This document shows positions 1 through 7,383 of a stretch of DNA of 36,071 bases, piece by piece. A program made the translations under genes and the position numbers. How positions within the stretch are numbered: the first letter of the stretch is position 1; each line of letters starts with the position of its first letter. The stretch spans positions 1 through 36,071 of the forward strand of contig JANQZX010000011.1 of assembly GCA_030728245.1 (NCBI GenBank), in the 5' to 3' direction. The notes under the pieces were generated by a model. That model had not been told where the DNA came from, did not search any database, and saw only the letters and a list, made by a program, of their open reading frames with translations. Source of the stretch: Saprospiraceae bacterium. GTDB lineage: Bacteria > Bacteroidota > Bacteroidia > Chitinophagales > Saprospiraceae.

Positions 1-74
1 CTGCTGCACGCACCCTCCCAAACAGCGCCCAAAACTAAAAAATCCTCGAAATCCTTAAAATCCGTGATTCAAAA
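1..74 (-). repeat. Diverged copy of the dispersed intergenic repeat (cut by left edge)
   Basis: Read on the minus strand, these bases line up with the first ~73 bases of the 157-bp repeat unit found at 11361-11755. They share the segment ctgc-gcacgcacc-tccca, then aatcctcgaaatcc, then a gattcaaaa end, with scattered mismatches in between. The copy lies just past the 3' end of mtaB and is in the opposite orientation to the tandem array. The rest of the unit would lie outside the window. It contains no ORF. Confidence 0.7.
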
Positions 75-102
75 CCAATTACAGGTTAAATTCAAGTTCC
101 AC

Positions 103-1425
103 TCAACATTCCACCAAACCTGCTTTATTGATTCGAATCAATGGTCTGCTTTCTATGAAATTGAGAGATTCCTCTTTCCATTTTGTCTCAATCTTTATGT
201 AATTATCCGTGAATCCAGACATTTTCCCTGACGTTTTTGACTTTTCAAATAAAATGGGACGGGATTGCCCAAGGTGCTGATCATAAAAAGTCATTCTCTT
301 TTGTTCAGACAAGCTGGTTAGCAAAGCATTCCTCCTTCTTCTTTCTTCCACAGGAATTATGTCTGCCATGGAGGCAGCTGGGGTATTATCCCTTTCGGAG
401 TAGGTAAAAACATGCAGATAACTTACATCAAGAGAAGAAATGAAGGCATAAGTCTCCTCAAAATCGGCTTCTGTTTCGCCTGGAAATCCGACGATGACAT
501 CGACACCAATGCAGGCATGCGGCATTAATCCTTTTATTTCTGCCACTCTTTCCTGATACAATTCCCTTTTATATCTGCGTTTCATCTCTCGCAACTGCTT
601 GTTATTTCCGGACTGCAACGGAATATGGAAATGAGGCGCAAACCGACGGGAATTTGCGACAAATTCAATGATTTCCGAAGTACAAAGATTTGGTTCAATG
701 GACGAAATGCGAAATCTCGATACCTCTTCCACCTCATCTAAAGCCCGGATTAGGTCAGCAAAAAGGGCCTCTTTACGCGGCTTCATCCCTTCAATAACAG
801 CCGTTCCATTTCCAAAATCACCTATATTTACTCCCGTTAATACAATTTCACGAACCCCTCTGCTTGCTATTTCCCTGGCATTGGCGACGACATGTTCCAC
901 GGTATCACTTCTACTTTTTCCTCTCGCTTGTGGAATGGTACAAAAGGTACATTTATAGTCACAACCATCCTGAACTTTCAAAAAAGAACGGGTACGATCC
1001 CCTACAGAAAAAGCATTGACGAAATCGACTACTTCACTCACCTCTCCGGCCTGAACCATTCCTTTTCCGGTCGATTTACTCAGCCCTTCAATAAATGGCA
1101 GCATCCGAAACTTTTCAGCTGCACCCAAAACAAGATCAACGCCTGGAATTGCTGCTATTTCTTCCGGTTTCAGCTGTGCATAACAACCTACAACAACAAT
1201 AAATGCCTGTTCATTTTGTTTTAATGCTTGACGAACGACCCTTCTGCATTTTCTATCGGCAAAATCGGTTACTGAACAAGTGTTAATGACATAAATATCG
1301 GCATGATCGGTGAAACGCCTCTCTTGAAAGCCAGCTGATTCAAATTGACGACCCAAAGCGGAGGTTTCTGCAAAATTTAATTTACATCCTAAGGTATGAA
1401 ATGCTACAGACTGCGGGGTTGCCAT
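103..1425 (-). CDS. mtaB: tRNA threonylcarbamoyladenosine methylthiotransferase, MtaB family
   Basis: This is a radical-SAM methylthiotransferase expected to convert t6A37 to ms2t6A37 in ANN-decoding tRNAs in the cytoplasm. The N-terminal UPF0004 domain shows the three cluster cysteines C14 (GCKLN), C50 (NTCSVT) and C81 (GCYAQ). The radical-SAM CX3CX2C motif is C155/C159/C162 (CDYKCTFC), for the second 4Fe-4S cluster. The C-terminal ~60 residues fit a TRAM RNA-binding domain. The length of 440 aa is usual for the family. The GCKLN-type first cysteine and overall pattern favour MtaB over MiaB or RimO. It starts 3 bases after the stop of the upstream serine hydrolase, so the two are likely co-transcribed. 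It is the last gene of the leftward cluster. Confidence 0.93.
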   Translation of the reverse strand: MATPQSVAFHTLGCKLNFAETSALGRQFESAGFQERRFTDHADIYVINTCSVTDFADRKCRRVVRQALKQNEQAFIVVVGCYAQLKPEEIAAIPGVDLVLGAAEKFRMLPFIEGLSKSTGKGMVQAGEVSEVVDFVNAFSVGDRTRSFLKVQDGCDYKCTFCTIPQARGKSRSDTVEHVVANAREIASRGVREIVLTGVNIGDFGNGTAVIEGMKPRKEALFADLIRALDEVEEVSRFRISSIEPNLCTSEIIEFVANSRRFAPHFHIPLQSGNNKQLREMKRRYKRELYQERVAEIKGLMPHACIGVDVIVGFPGETEADFEETYAFISSLDVSYLHVFTYSERDNTPAASMADIIPVEERRRRNALLTSLSEQKRMTFYDQHLGQSRPILFEKSKTSGKMSGFTDNYIKIETKWKEESLNFIESRPLIRINKAGLVEC

Positions 1426-1428
1426 GTT

Positions 1429-2337
1429 TTATTTTTTAAAATTCGATAAACCGACCATATAATCATAAACGTACTTCGATGAATTTGCCATTATTTCTGT
1501 GGCTAAATCATTTGATTCCCATCCTTTACTCAGGATAACCAACGCATATTTTCTTCCGTCGGGCAATATGATTAATGCCGAATCATGACTATGTTTGGTA
1601 ATCCAACCTGTTTTATGGGCCACCATCACCTCTTTGGGTAATAAAGCCGGTATTAATTCATTAAAATGTTGCTGCTTCAATATATCAATCATCTGAATAC
1701 AAGCCGATTCACTGATCCATTTTCCTTCTCCTAATTTTTCAAAAATCAACATCAGATCCCGGGCAGTTACCTTATTATTCAATCCTAAATCATACGCCTT
1801 CTGATCTTCCACCCCTCTCAATACCTGAATATTTTTTGCACCTATTTCCCTTACCTTTTGAGTCACTTTTTTAGCATCCGCCATTTCAATTAAAATATTG
1901 GTCGCCAAATTAGAGCTATAGGTAATCATGTCATAAATCAATTGATAAAGGGTTGTTTTTCCACCAATCTTTTGGTACAACTGACCTTCTGAATCCTCAT
2001 CTACCTCCATTTTATAAGGACTGCCATCTACAATACTTGAAAATTCATTTTTTACAAGGACAGAATCACTCAATTTCCATTTTTTTTGTTCGATTTGATT
2101 GAATATTTCTACCATCACAGGCGTTTTCATCGTACTGGCGGCATGAACGATACTGTCAGCATGAATCATCAACTGGTTTTGAGGCTGACCAATTTCCTTA
2201 AAAGCCAAGCAAAATAGGCCGGGTGACCTCTTGAATTCTGCGTTAATCTTACTTTCTAACTTTTCCAGCGTAGTTTGTCCATTGACAGTCAAGCTAAATG
2301 ACAGAAAAAGGAGTAGAAAAAGGAATAGATTTTTCAT
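1429..2337 (-). CDS. Class A beta-lactamase-like serine hydrolase, exported
   Basis: This is a 302-aa protein with an N-terminal signal peptide (about residues 1-20, very Leu/Phe-rich, ending VNGQ) followed by a beta-lactamase/transpeptidase fold. The catalytic S-x-x-K motif is S68-T-M-K71, an SxN-like motif appears as SSN near residue 142, and a KTG triad (HKTGW) lies near residue 241. The omega-loop has a Glu (RGVEDQK) but not the classical ExxLN spacing, so true beta-lactam hydrolysis is uncertain. A periplasmic penicillin-recognising hydrolase or a weak beta-lactamase are both possible. A -7-like CAAAATA (TATTTTG on the minus strand) at 2356-2362 lies just upstream, so the gene may have its own promoter besides read-through from the helicase gene. 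Confidence 0.85.
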   Translation of the reverse strand: MKNLFLFLLLFLSFSLTVNGQTTLEKLESKINAEFKRSPGLFCLAFKEIGQPQNQLMIHADSIVHAASTMKTPVMVEIFNQIEQKKWKLSDSVLVKNEFSSIVDGSPYKMEVDEDSEGQLYQKIGGKTTLYQLIYDMITYSSNLATNILIEMADAKKVTQKVREIGAKNIQVLRGVEDQKAYDLGLNNKVTARDLMLIFEKLGEGKWISESACIQMIDILKQQHFNELIPALLPKEVMVAHKTGWITKHSHDSALIILPDGRKYALVILSKGWESNDLATEIMANSSKYVYDYMVGLSNFKK

Positions 2338-2355
2338 ATTAATAAATTAAAGGCT

Positions 2356-2362
2356 CAAAATA
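2356..2362 (-). promoter_or_regulatory. Possible -7 element for the serine hydrolase-mtaB pair
   Basis: The minus strand reads TATTTTG 18 bases before the start codon. This is one base shorter than the Bacteroidota -7 consensus TAnnTTTG. No clear TTG -33 element is visible, so the call rests on position and similarity to other upstream regions in this window. Confidence 0.3.
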
Positions 2363-2428
2363 GGAATAATTGTAATACTGTAAATAATTTACCGAAGTTT
2401 AAGCGTTGATTTATAAAAAAATCCTACC

Positions 2429-5400
2429 TCAAAGATAAGGGCCGTCGTCCAGAAATAAATGATCTGGATTTTCCAGCTGGTCTGGCAAAATTTCATTTTT
2501 AAGATAATTACACCAAACACAGGTAGCTTGTCCACAACCTCTGTAAAAGTCATGCGCCTGAATGTTGGCAATTACCTCCTGTGTTAGATTTTTAAAAGCT
2601 ACCAAATCGTTGGAATCCAGTGTAATAACAACTTCACGAGAAGCGCTGGAAAGATCCTCTTCTAAAAAAATTAATTTTGCCTCTTCCACCAACAATCCAT
2701 CTTGATTATGTCCTTCAAACAAAAGATGGTAAAAAGCAAGCTGTCTCCAATAAACGCCCCCGTAAGGAGAAACGCCCTTCCATGAGGGCTTTTGAAAGGT
2801 ATTTCGCTTAGGTTTCCCCGTTTTATAGTCTATTAAATGTACTTTTCCCCCTTTCAGATAGTCAACTCTATCTGTCACACCTTTAAATTTGAAGCCAGCT
2901 TCATCGATAAAATGAATTTTTAATTCAGGCTTGGAATGGCTCAAACTTTCCAGATCGCAAGAGGCTAAAAAATCAGTTAAACAAGCTTTACCTCTCATTA
3001 AATAGCCCTCCCAAGCACTATTTGAAAACCAGGATATAGATTTTTTCAGTTTTTTTTCAAAAAGGTCATGTAATTTTTTAGCCTCTTTATTTTTATCCTT
3101 TGAAAATTTTAGGCTAGAATTCCAGTCCGAAATAGCCTCATGAATAGCCGTTCCAAAAGCCGAGGAAGCATTTTTACTGGTCTGAATACCCAGAATATCT
3201 CTATAAAAAAAGGAAAGAGGGCAACCAAGATATCTATTCAAACTGGACACGGTGAGAGCAAAGGAATCCAGCGTATGTTCAATAAAAGCCTTATCGGGTC
3301 TGAAAGAAGGGGGAAGAACGGTTGGTTTCAGCCTATTTACCTGAATTTGCTGGAGGAATTCGTCCTGAACCGTTCTTTTTTCAAAATGAACTAGTTTATC
3401 TTCCAGTAATTCCGAAATAAAAAGGGTAGGCATTCTTGGCTTTCCCACAGTATTTTCCTTTCCAAAACCAATTTGCAAAAATTGAGATGCGCGCGTCATT
3501 GCGACATAGAATAAACGACGCGACGCTTCCAATTCGTCGGTTTCCGGCTCCATTTTCAGGGTAGGCGGAAAGGAAAAGACGCCAGTATTATTAGATTTTC
3601 CCTCCCATTCCGATTGGACACAGTCGTACATAAACACGTAGTCAAATTCGAGTCCTTTCGCTCTGTGCGCGGTTAAAAGATGAACGCTTTCGTTAGAAAC
3701 CTGAGGCATTTCCAGAGAAATAGCTAGATGGTTATCTTGCATACGATCCATCATCAACATCCAGTCAATCACAGAAATATTCGGTTCCCTTTCCACTGAT
3801 TTTTCACAAAAATTCATCAGCGTATTTAAAATTTGCACCTGAAGAATACTATCCTTTTGTTTTAATGTCGCTTTCAGGAGTCCACTTTTATTGATAATAT
3901 ATTCTAAAAAAGTAGGCAGGGCTTTATTAAGCCCTTGTTTTAAAGCATCTTGAAAAAAACGATATGCCCTTTTTACAGGCTGACTATTTTCAATCCCAAT
4001 AGACGCCCAAATGGTTTCATCTGTCATTATTTGATGCCAGGAAAGATCCGTTTCTACTTTAATCTTATTTAACTTTCCAATATCAGACATAATTATTTCC
4101 CAGTGAGCAAGGTACAACAGGGGTAAAAAATCAGATTCCCCCCGATCGGTTTCCTTCCATTCCTGAATTAAATACTGAATGATCCGCCGTATTTTAAATA
4201 CGATGGGCGTATGTAAAATATTGATGGGCCGGCTGGTATGATATGGAATACTATTTTTTTCAAATAACGTTACTAATTGATCTCCCTGTCTGTTATTTCT
4301 AAAAATGATGGCTACCTGACCTGGATTAACGCCCTTTTTGAATAAGTTTTTTAAGGAATGTACTAAATCCGCTTCCTCCTGAAAAATACTTCCATATTCC
4401 ACCACTATAGGTGTTGAATCGATTTGTCGCAAAGCAGAGGCTGCAATGAGCGGTTGCGAAGAAACATTTCCCTGATTTTTCAATGAAGAGGTAAGGGTAT
4501 TTCTCTGAATAAAGGCAAAAGAAGCATTTAAAATTCCCTGGGTAGAGCGATAATTTTCCTTGAGTTGAACCAAATGTAAGTCGTCACCATATTTATCCTT
4601 AACATCTTGCAAATGCTTAATTCTGGCACCTTGAAATTCATAAATAGATTGATCTTCGTCGCCAACAATGAATAAATTGGGAGTATCCCAATAATTTAAT
4701 AGAGTCTGAACCAATGCAAATTGCGCCCCATTGGTATCTTGAAATTCGTCGAGTAAAACATATAAAAACTGTTCCTGATAGAGGCTTAAAAAATAAGGTT
4801 TGTCTTGAAATGCTTTTAAAACCCAGAGGATCATATCTTCATAATCATACCTGTGTCTTAGGTTTTTCTCCTGTTCATAAACATCAAAAAGACGAACGGC
4901 CTCCCTTAATCGTGCATATTTTTGTAAAAAATCCTGATATAAACCTTCTTTTAGATCGCCGACATTAAAGGTGCCTTGTTTACGCTTGTACTTAAATTCG
5001 GGCAGGGAAGGCATTTGATTACAATATTCATCTATTTTTTCTATCAAATCGGCTGCCTTATAATTTTCTTTTTTCATCCATTGAATGAGCGATTGCCATT
5101 CACGTTCAAATTGATGGGCATTGGCATACCCTTTTTTAAGTGGATTATCCCAGGGCAATTCATCCAAAATCATTCTAATAATATCGATCCTTTCCAAATC
5201 AGAAATGGGTTCAAGATTATTTTGACCAAAATGGTATCTATTTTGTTGGATAATCTGGTTACAAAAGGCATGAAAAGTAAGCACTTGCACTTTATGTCCC
5301 TCAGGGCCAATATATTGAACCAATCTATTTCTCAAAGCATTCACTCCTGCATCGGTAAAAGTAAGGCAAAGAATATTTCGGGGAAGCGTGTCTGAATCCA

Positions 5401-5575
5401 TTAATATTTTGCCAACCTTGGCAGCAATCAGCTGGGTTTTACCTGTTCCCGGCCCAGCGAGCACTAAAGTTGGGCCATCTAAAGTAGAGACTGCCTCCTT
5501 TTGAGATATATTTAGCTGCTTAATCAGCTGCAGAAAAACGGCATCAAAATAGGATTGACCATCGGTAATAGGCAT
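2429..5575 (-). CDS. UvrD/Rep-family DNA helicase with C-terminal PD-(D/E)XK nuclease (Fe-S type)
   Basis: This is a 1048-aa SF1A helicase joined to a RecB/AddB-type nuclease, so it probably unwinds and degrades DNA ends in recombination or repair. The helicase part has a Q motif (LNISQKEAV, residues 21-29), Walker A GPGTGKT (41-47), Walker B LLDEFQDTN near 275, GDEDQSIYEF, and LLTAHRAKGLEFDYVF late in domain 2. The nuclease part has GTAIHEA (motif I His), a TDRVDYL Asp, LIDYKTGK (D916/K918) and QLAFYHLL. Four cysteines, one in LGCPLSFFY and three in CX4CX2C near the C-terminus, match the Fe-S staple of AddB-type nucleases. The start codon lies 12 bases after the dnaX stop, suggesting co-transcription. 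The single chain carries both activities, and no AddA/AddB partner is adjacent. Confidence 0.88.
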   Translation of the reverse strand: MPITDGQSYFDAVFLQLIKQLNISQKEAVSTLDGPTLVLAGPGTGKTQLIAAKVGKILMDSDTLPRNILCLTFTDAGVNALRNRLVQYIGPEGHKVQVLTFHAFCNQIIQQNRYHFGQNNLEPISDLERIDIIRMILDELPWDNPLKKGYANAHQFEREWQSLIQWMKKENYKAADLIEKIDEYCNQMPSLPEFKYKRKQGTFNVGDLKEGLYQDFLQKYARLREAVRLFDVYEQEKNLRHRYDYEDMILWVLKAFQDKPYFLSLYQEQFLYVLLDEFQDTNGAQFALVQTLLNYWDTPNLFIVGDEDQSIYEFQGARIKHLQDVKDKYGDDLHLVQLKENYRSTQGILNASFAFIQRNTLTSSLKNQGNVSSQPLIAASALRQIDSTPIVVEYGSIFQEEADLVHSLKNLFKKGVNPGQVAIIFRNNRQGDQLVTLFEKNSIPYHTSRPINILHTPIVFKIRRIIQYLIQEWKETDRGESDFLPLLYLAHWEIIMSDIGKLNKIKVETDLSWHQIMTDETIWASIGIENSQPVKRAYRFFQDALKQGLNKALPTFLEYIINKSGLLKATLKQKDSILQVQILNTLMNFCEKSVEREPNISVIDWMLMMDRMQDNHLAISLEMPQVSNESVHLLTAHRAKGLEFDYVFMYDCVQSEWEGKSNNTGVFSFPPTLKMEPETDELEASRRLFYVAMTRASQFLQIGFGKENTVGKPRMPTLFISELLEDKLVHFEKRTVQDEFLQQIQVNRLKPTVLPPSFRPDKAFIEHTLDSFALTVSSLNRYLGCPLSFFYRDILGIQTSKNASSAFGTAIHEAISDWNSSLKFSKDKNKEAKKLHDLFEKKLKKSISWFSNSAWEGYLMRGKACLTDFLASCDLESLSHSKPELKIHFIDEAGFKFKGVTDRVDYLKGGKVHLIDYKTGKPKRNTFQKPSWKGVSPYGGVYWRQLAFYHLLFEGHNQDGLLVEEAKLIFLEEDLSSASREVVITLDSNDLVAFKNLTQEVIANIQAHDFYRGCGQATCVWCNYLKNEILPDQLENPDHLFLDDGPYL

Positions 5576-5587
5576 AATACGGGGAAA

Positions 5588-7279
5588 TTAATCCTCCTCT
5601 AAACGGAGAGAGAGGCGCTCGGCAAATTCTTTTATATCTGGATTAACTGCATGAAAACGAGACAGTAATTCTCGGGAAGTAGGAGGTTTATTAGACACAA
5701 CGGGCACCTCACTAACTTCATTTTTAATCACTAATACTTGAAATGCCAAGTCAGTTCTTTGAAAATGCGCTCTCATTTTATCCATCATTGATTTCTCCTG
5801 TTTTATGGCACTTTCCTGCAGACCTGTTGAAGCAATAGCTTTAATAGTACACTCGGGTTCCCATGTTAAAGAAACCAATTTCAGAAGATTCCTTGTTGAA
5901 TCTTGTTGGATATTTATCACATAATCCTCCCAAAAAGCATTAAGTGAATCCTGATTTAAAGGAACGGCTACTCTATCGACCTCTATTTTCTCTTCCTCCT
6001 TGATTTCCTTCATCAATTTACTGAGTAAAGAATCATTCGCCGACGGTTCAAAAACGACTTTTTTTACAGGCAGAACGGGAGAAATAACTGGAGTATTTAC
6101 TTTTTCAACCGCTTCAATATTTACGACGGGTTCAGGCTTTTTTTTTTCTTCAGCCAAAGCTGTACTCTCTGAGGGAAGCGTCAAAATGCGATTCAGGTGA
6201 GCCATTTTCAGCAAAGAAATTTCGACATGAAGCCTCTTGTTTTTTGCCATTTTAGCATTTAAATCACATTCATTTGCCAAATTTAAAATGGTGAGTAAAA
6301 AACCAGAGGAAGCCAAAGCCGCCTGATGTCTATAACGATCTCTCAGCGTACCTGTTACTTCCAGCAGAGGCAGAGTCTGCACGTCTTTACTTACTAAAAC
6401 ATTTCTTGCATGGGCAGCTAAACCGTTGATAAACAAGTCTTCGTCGAATCCTTTTTTCAAAATTTCGTCAAAAAGGAGTAAAATATTAAGGCTATCCTCG
6501 GCTAAAAAATAATCGATCATTTTAAAAAAGTAATCATAATCGAGGACATTAAGATTTTCAATAACATCGGCATATTTGATTTCATTTCCCGAGAAAGCAA
6601 CCATTCTATCGAAAATAGAAAGAGCGTCACGCAGGGCACCATCGGCCTTTTGGGCTATAATATGCAATGCCTCCTCATCGGCAGTAATCGATTCCTTTAG
6701 ACAAATGGCTTTCAGGTGAGGGACTATAGAAATAGGTTGGATTCGTCGAAATTCATAGATCTGACAACGGGAAATAATAGTAGGCAAAATTTTATGCTTC
6801 TCCGTTGTAGCCAATATAAAAATGGCGTGAGCAGGTGGTTCCTCCAACGTTTTCAAAAACGCATTGAAAGCGGAGGAAGAAAGCATGTGCACCTCATCAA
6901 TAATAAAAACTTTATACTTACCTTGCTGAGGTTGAAAACGAACCTGATCTATTAAACTTCTAATATGCTCGACGGTATTGTTCGACGCAGCATCTAATTC
7001 TGTAATGTTAAAAGAGGCATTATCACTAAAGGAACGACAAGACGAACACACAAGGCAGGGCTCATGGTCAGCCGTTGGTTGCTGACAATTGATAACTTTT
7101 GCCAAAATACGGGCACAAGTCGTTTTTCCAACGCCTCTTGGACCACAGAACAAAAAAGCATGAGCGAGATGATTACTGCGCAGCGCATTTTTCAAAGTAA
7201 GGGTAACATGCTCTTGTCCAACGACATCTGTAAACAGAGCTGGTCTATACTTCCTCGCCGATACCACAAAATCACTCAT
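5588..7279 (-). CDS. dnaX: DNA polymerase III clamp loader subunit tau (gamma by frameshift)
   Basis: This is the AAA+ subunit that organises the replicative clamp loader. The start at 7279 (MSDFVVSARKYRP) is chosen because the family begins with this segment; an in-frame ATG 51 bases upstream would add an unrelated tail. Walker A is GPRGVGKTT (46-54). The zinc module has cysteines at 65, 75, 78 and 81. IIDEVHML (Walker B) and TIISRCQ (sensor/SRC) follow. Residues ~1-375 are the clamp-loader core, and the remaining ~185 are the tau-specific tail with charged linkers. The full product is 563 aa. At codons 378-381 (GAA AAA AAA AAG) an A10-G run contains the dnaX-type slippery heptamer, and both alternative frames stop at once, so a gamma product of about 382 aa is expected. 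The gene diverges from nadE with a 104-base shared upstream region. Confidence 0.95.
   Translation of the reverse strand: MSDFVVSARKYRPALFTDVVGQEHVTLTLKNALRSNHLAHAFLFCGPRGVGKTTCARILAKVINCQQPTADHEPCLVCSSCRSFSDNASFNITELDAASNNTVEHIRSLIDQVRFQPQQGKYKVFIIDEVHMLSSSAFNAFLKTLEEPPAHAIFILATTEKHKILPTIISRCQIYEFRRIQPISIVPHLKAICLKESITADEEALHIIAQKADGALRDALSIFDRMVAFSGNEIKYADVIENLNVLDYDYFFKMIDYFLAEDSLNILLLFDEILKKGFDEDLFINGLAAHARNVLVSKDVQTLPLLEVTGTLRDRYRHQAALASSGFLLTILNLANECDLNAKMAKNKRLHVEISLLKMAHLNRILTLPSESTALAEEKKKPEPVVNIEAVEKVNTPVISPVLPVKKVVFEPSANDSLLSKLMKEIKEEEKIEVDRVAVPLNQDSLNAFWEDYVINIQQDSTRNLLKLVSLTWEPECTIKAIASTGLQESAIKQEKSMMDKMRAHFQRTDLAFQVLVIKNEVSEVPVVSNKPPTSRELLSRFHAVNPDIKEFAERLSLRLEED
6121..6148 (-). 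other. dnaX: Programmed slippage site in dnaX (A10-G run with immediate off-frame stops)
   Basis: On the minus strand the coding sequence is GAA AAA AAA AAG CCT GAA, with ten A residues at 6147-6138. The heptamer A-AAA-AAG is in the zero-frame register used by E. coli dnaX. A -1 shift gives GCC then TGA (6134-6132). Loss of one A gives five codons and then TAA (6123-6121). Either ribosomal -1 shifting or transcriptional slippage on the A run would truncate the protein at the end of clamp-loader domain III. No strong stimulatory hairpin was found downstream. Confidence 0.75.
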
Positions 7280-7309
7280 AATTTTTTGTTCTTGAGTGGT
7301 AAAAATAAG

Positions 7310-7316
7310 CAAATTA
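7310..7316 (-). promoter_or_regulatory. Possible -7 element for dnaX
   Basis: The minus strand reads TAATTTG 30 bases upstream of the chosen dnaX start. It fits a shortened form of the Bacteroidota TAnnTTTG element. No matching -33 TTG at a suitable distance was seen. Confidence 0.25.
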
Positions 7317-7359
7317 TCGACGCTGCACAAATTGGTTTTTATTCTGACCTAAGTAAATG

Positions 7360-7367
7360 TATTTTTG
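7360..7367 (+). promoter_or_regulatory. Putative -7 promoter element of nadE
   Basis: TATTTTTG matches the Bacteroidota -7 consensus TAnnTTTG exactly and ends 16 bases before the nadE ATG at 7384. It overlaps the start of the longer ORF reading from 7357, which supports the later start. A TTG at 7332-7334 is 25 bases upstream, somewhat far for a -33 element. Confidence 0.45.
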
Positions 7368-7383
7368 TCCTGAAATAAATTTT

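Noticed and set aside
892-1224. 110-codon plus-strand ORF inside mtaB
   Set aside because: It is opposite to the radical-SAM and UPF0004 domain of a clear mtaB gene and has no supporting signal.
4976-5395. 139-codon plus-strand ORF inside the helicase gene
   Set aside because: It is antisense to the conserved Walker A and following helicase region, has a Phe/Ile-rich low-complexity product and no recognisable domain.
6074-6081. Second slippery A run in dnaX (AAA AAA G near codons 400-403)
   Set aside because: The run is shorter and not in the A-AAA-AAG register, so it is weaker than the A10-G site upstream.
7280-7330. 17-residue upstream extension of DnaX
   Set aside because: The family begins at the MSDFVVSARKYRP segment; the extension is unrelated in sequence and overlaps the putative dnaX -7 element.
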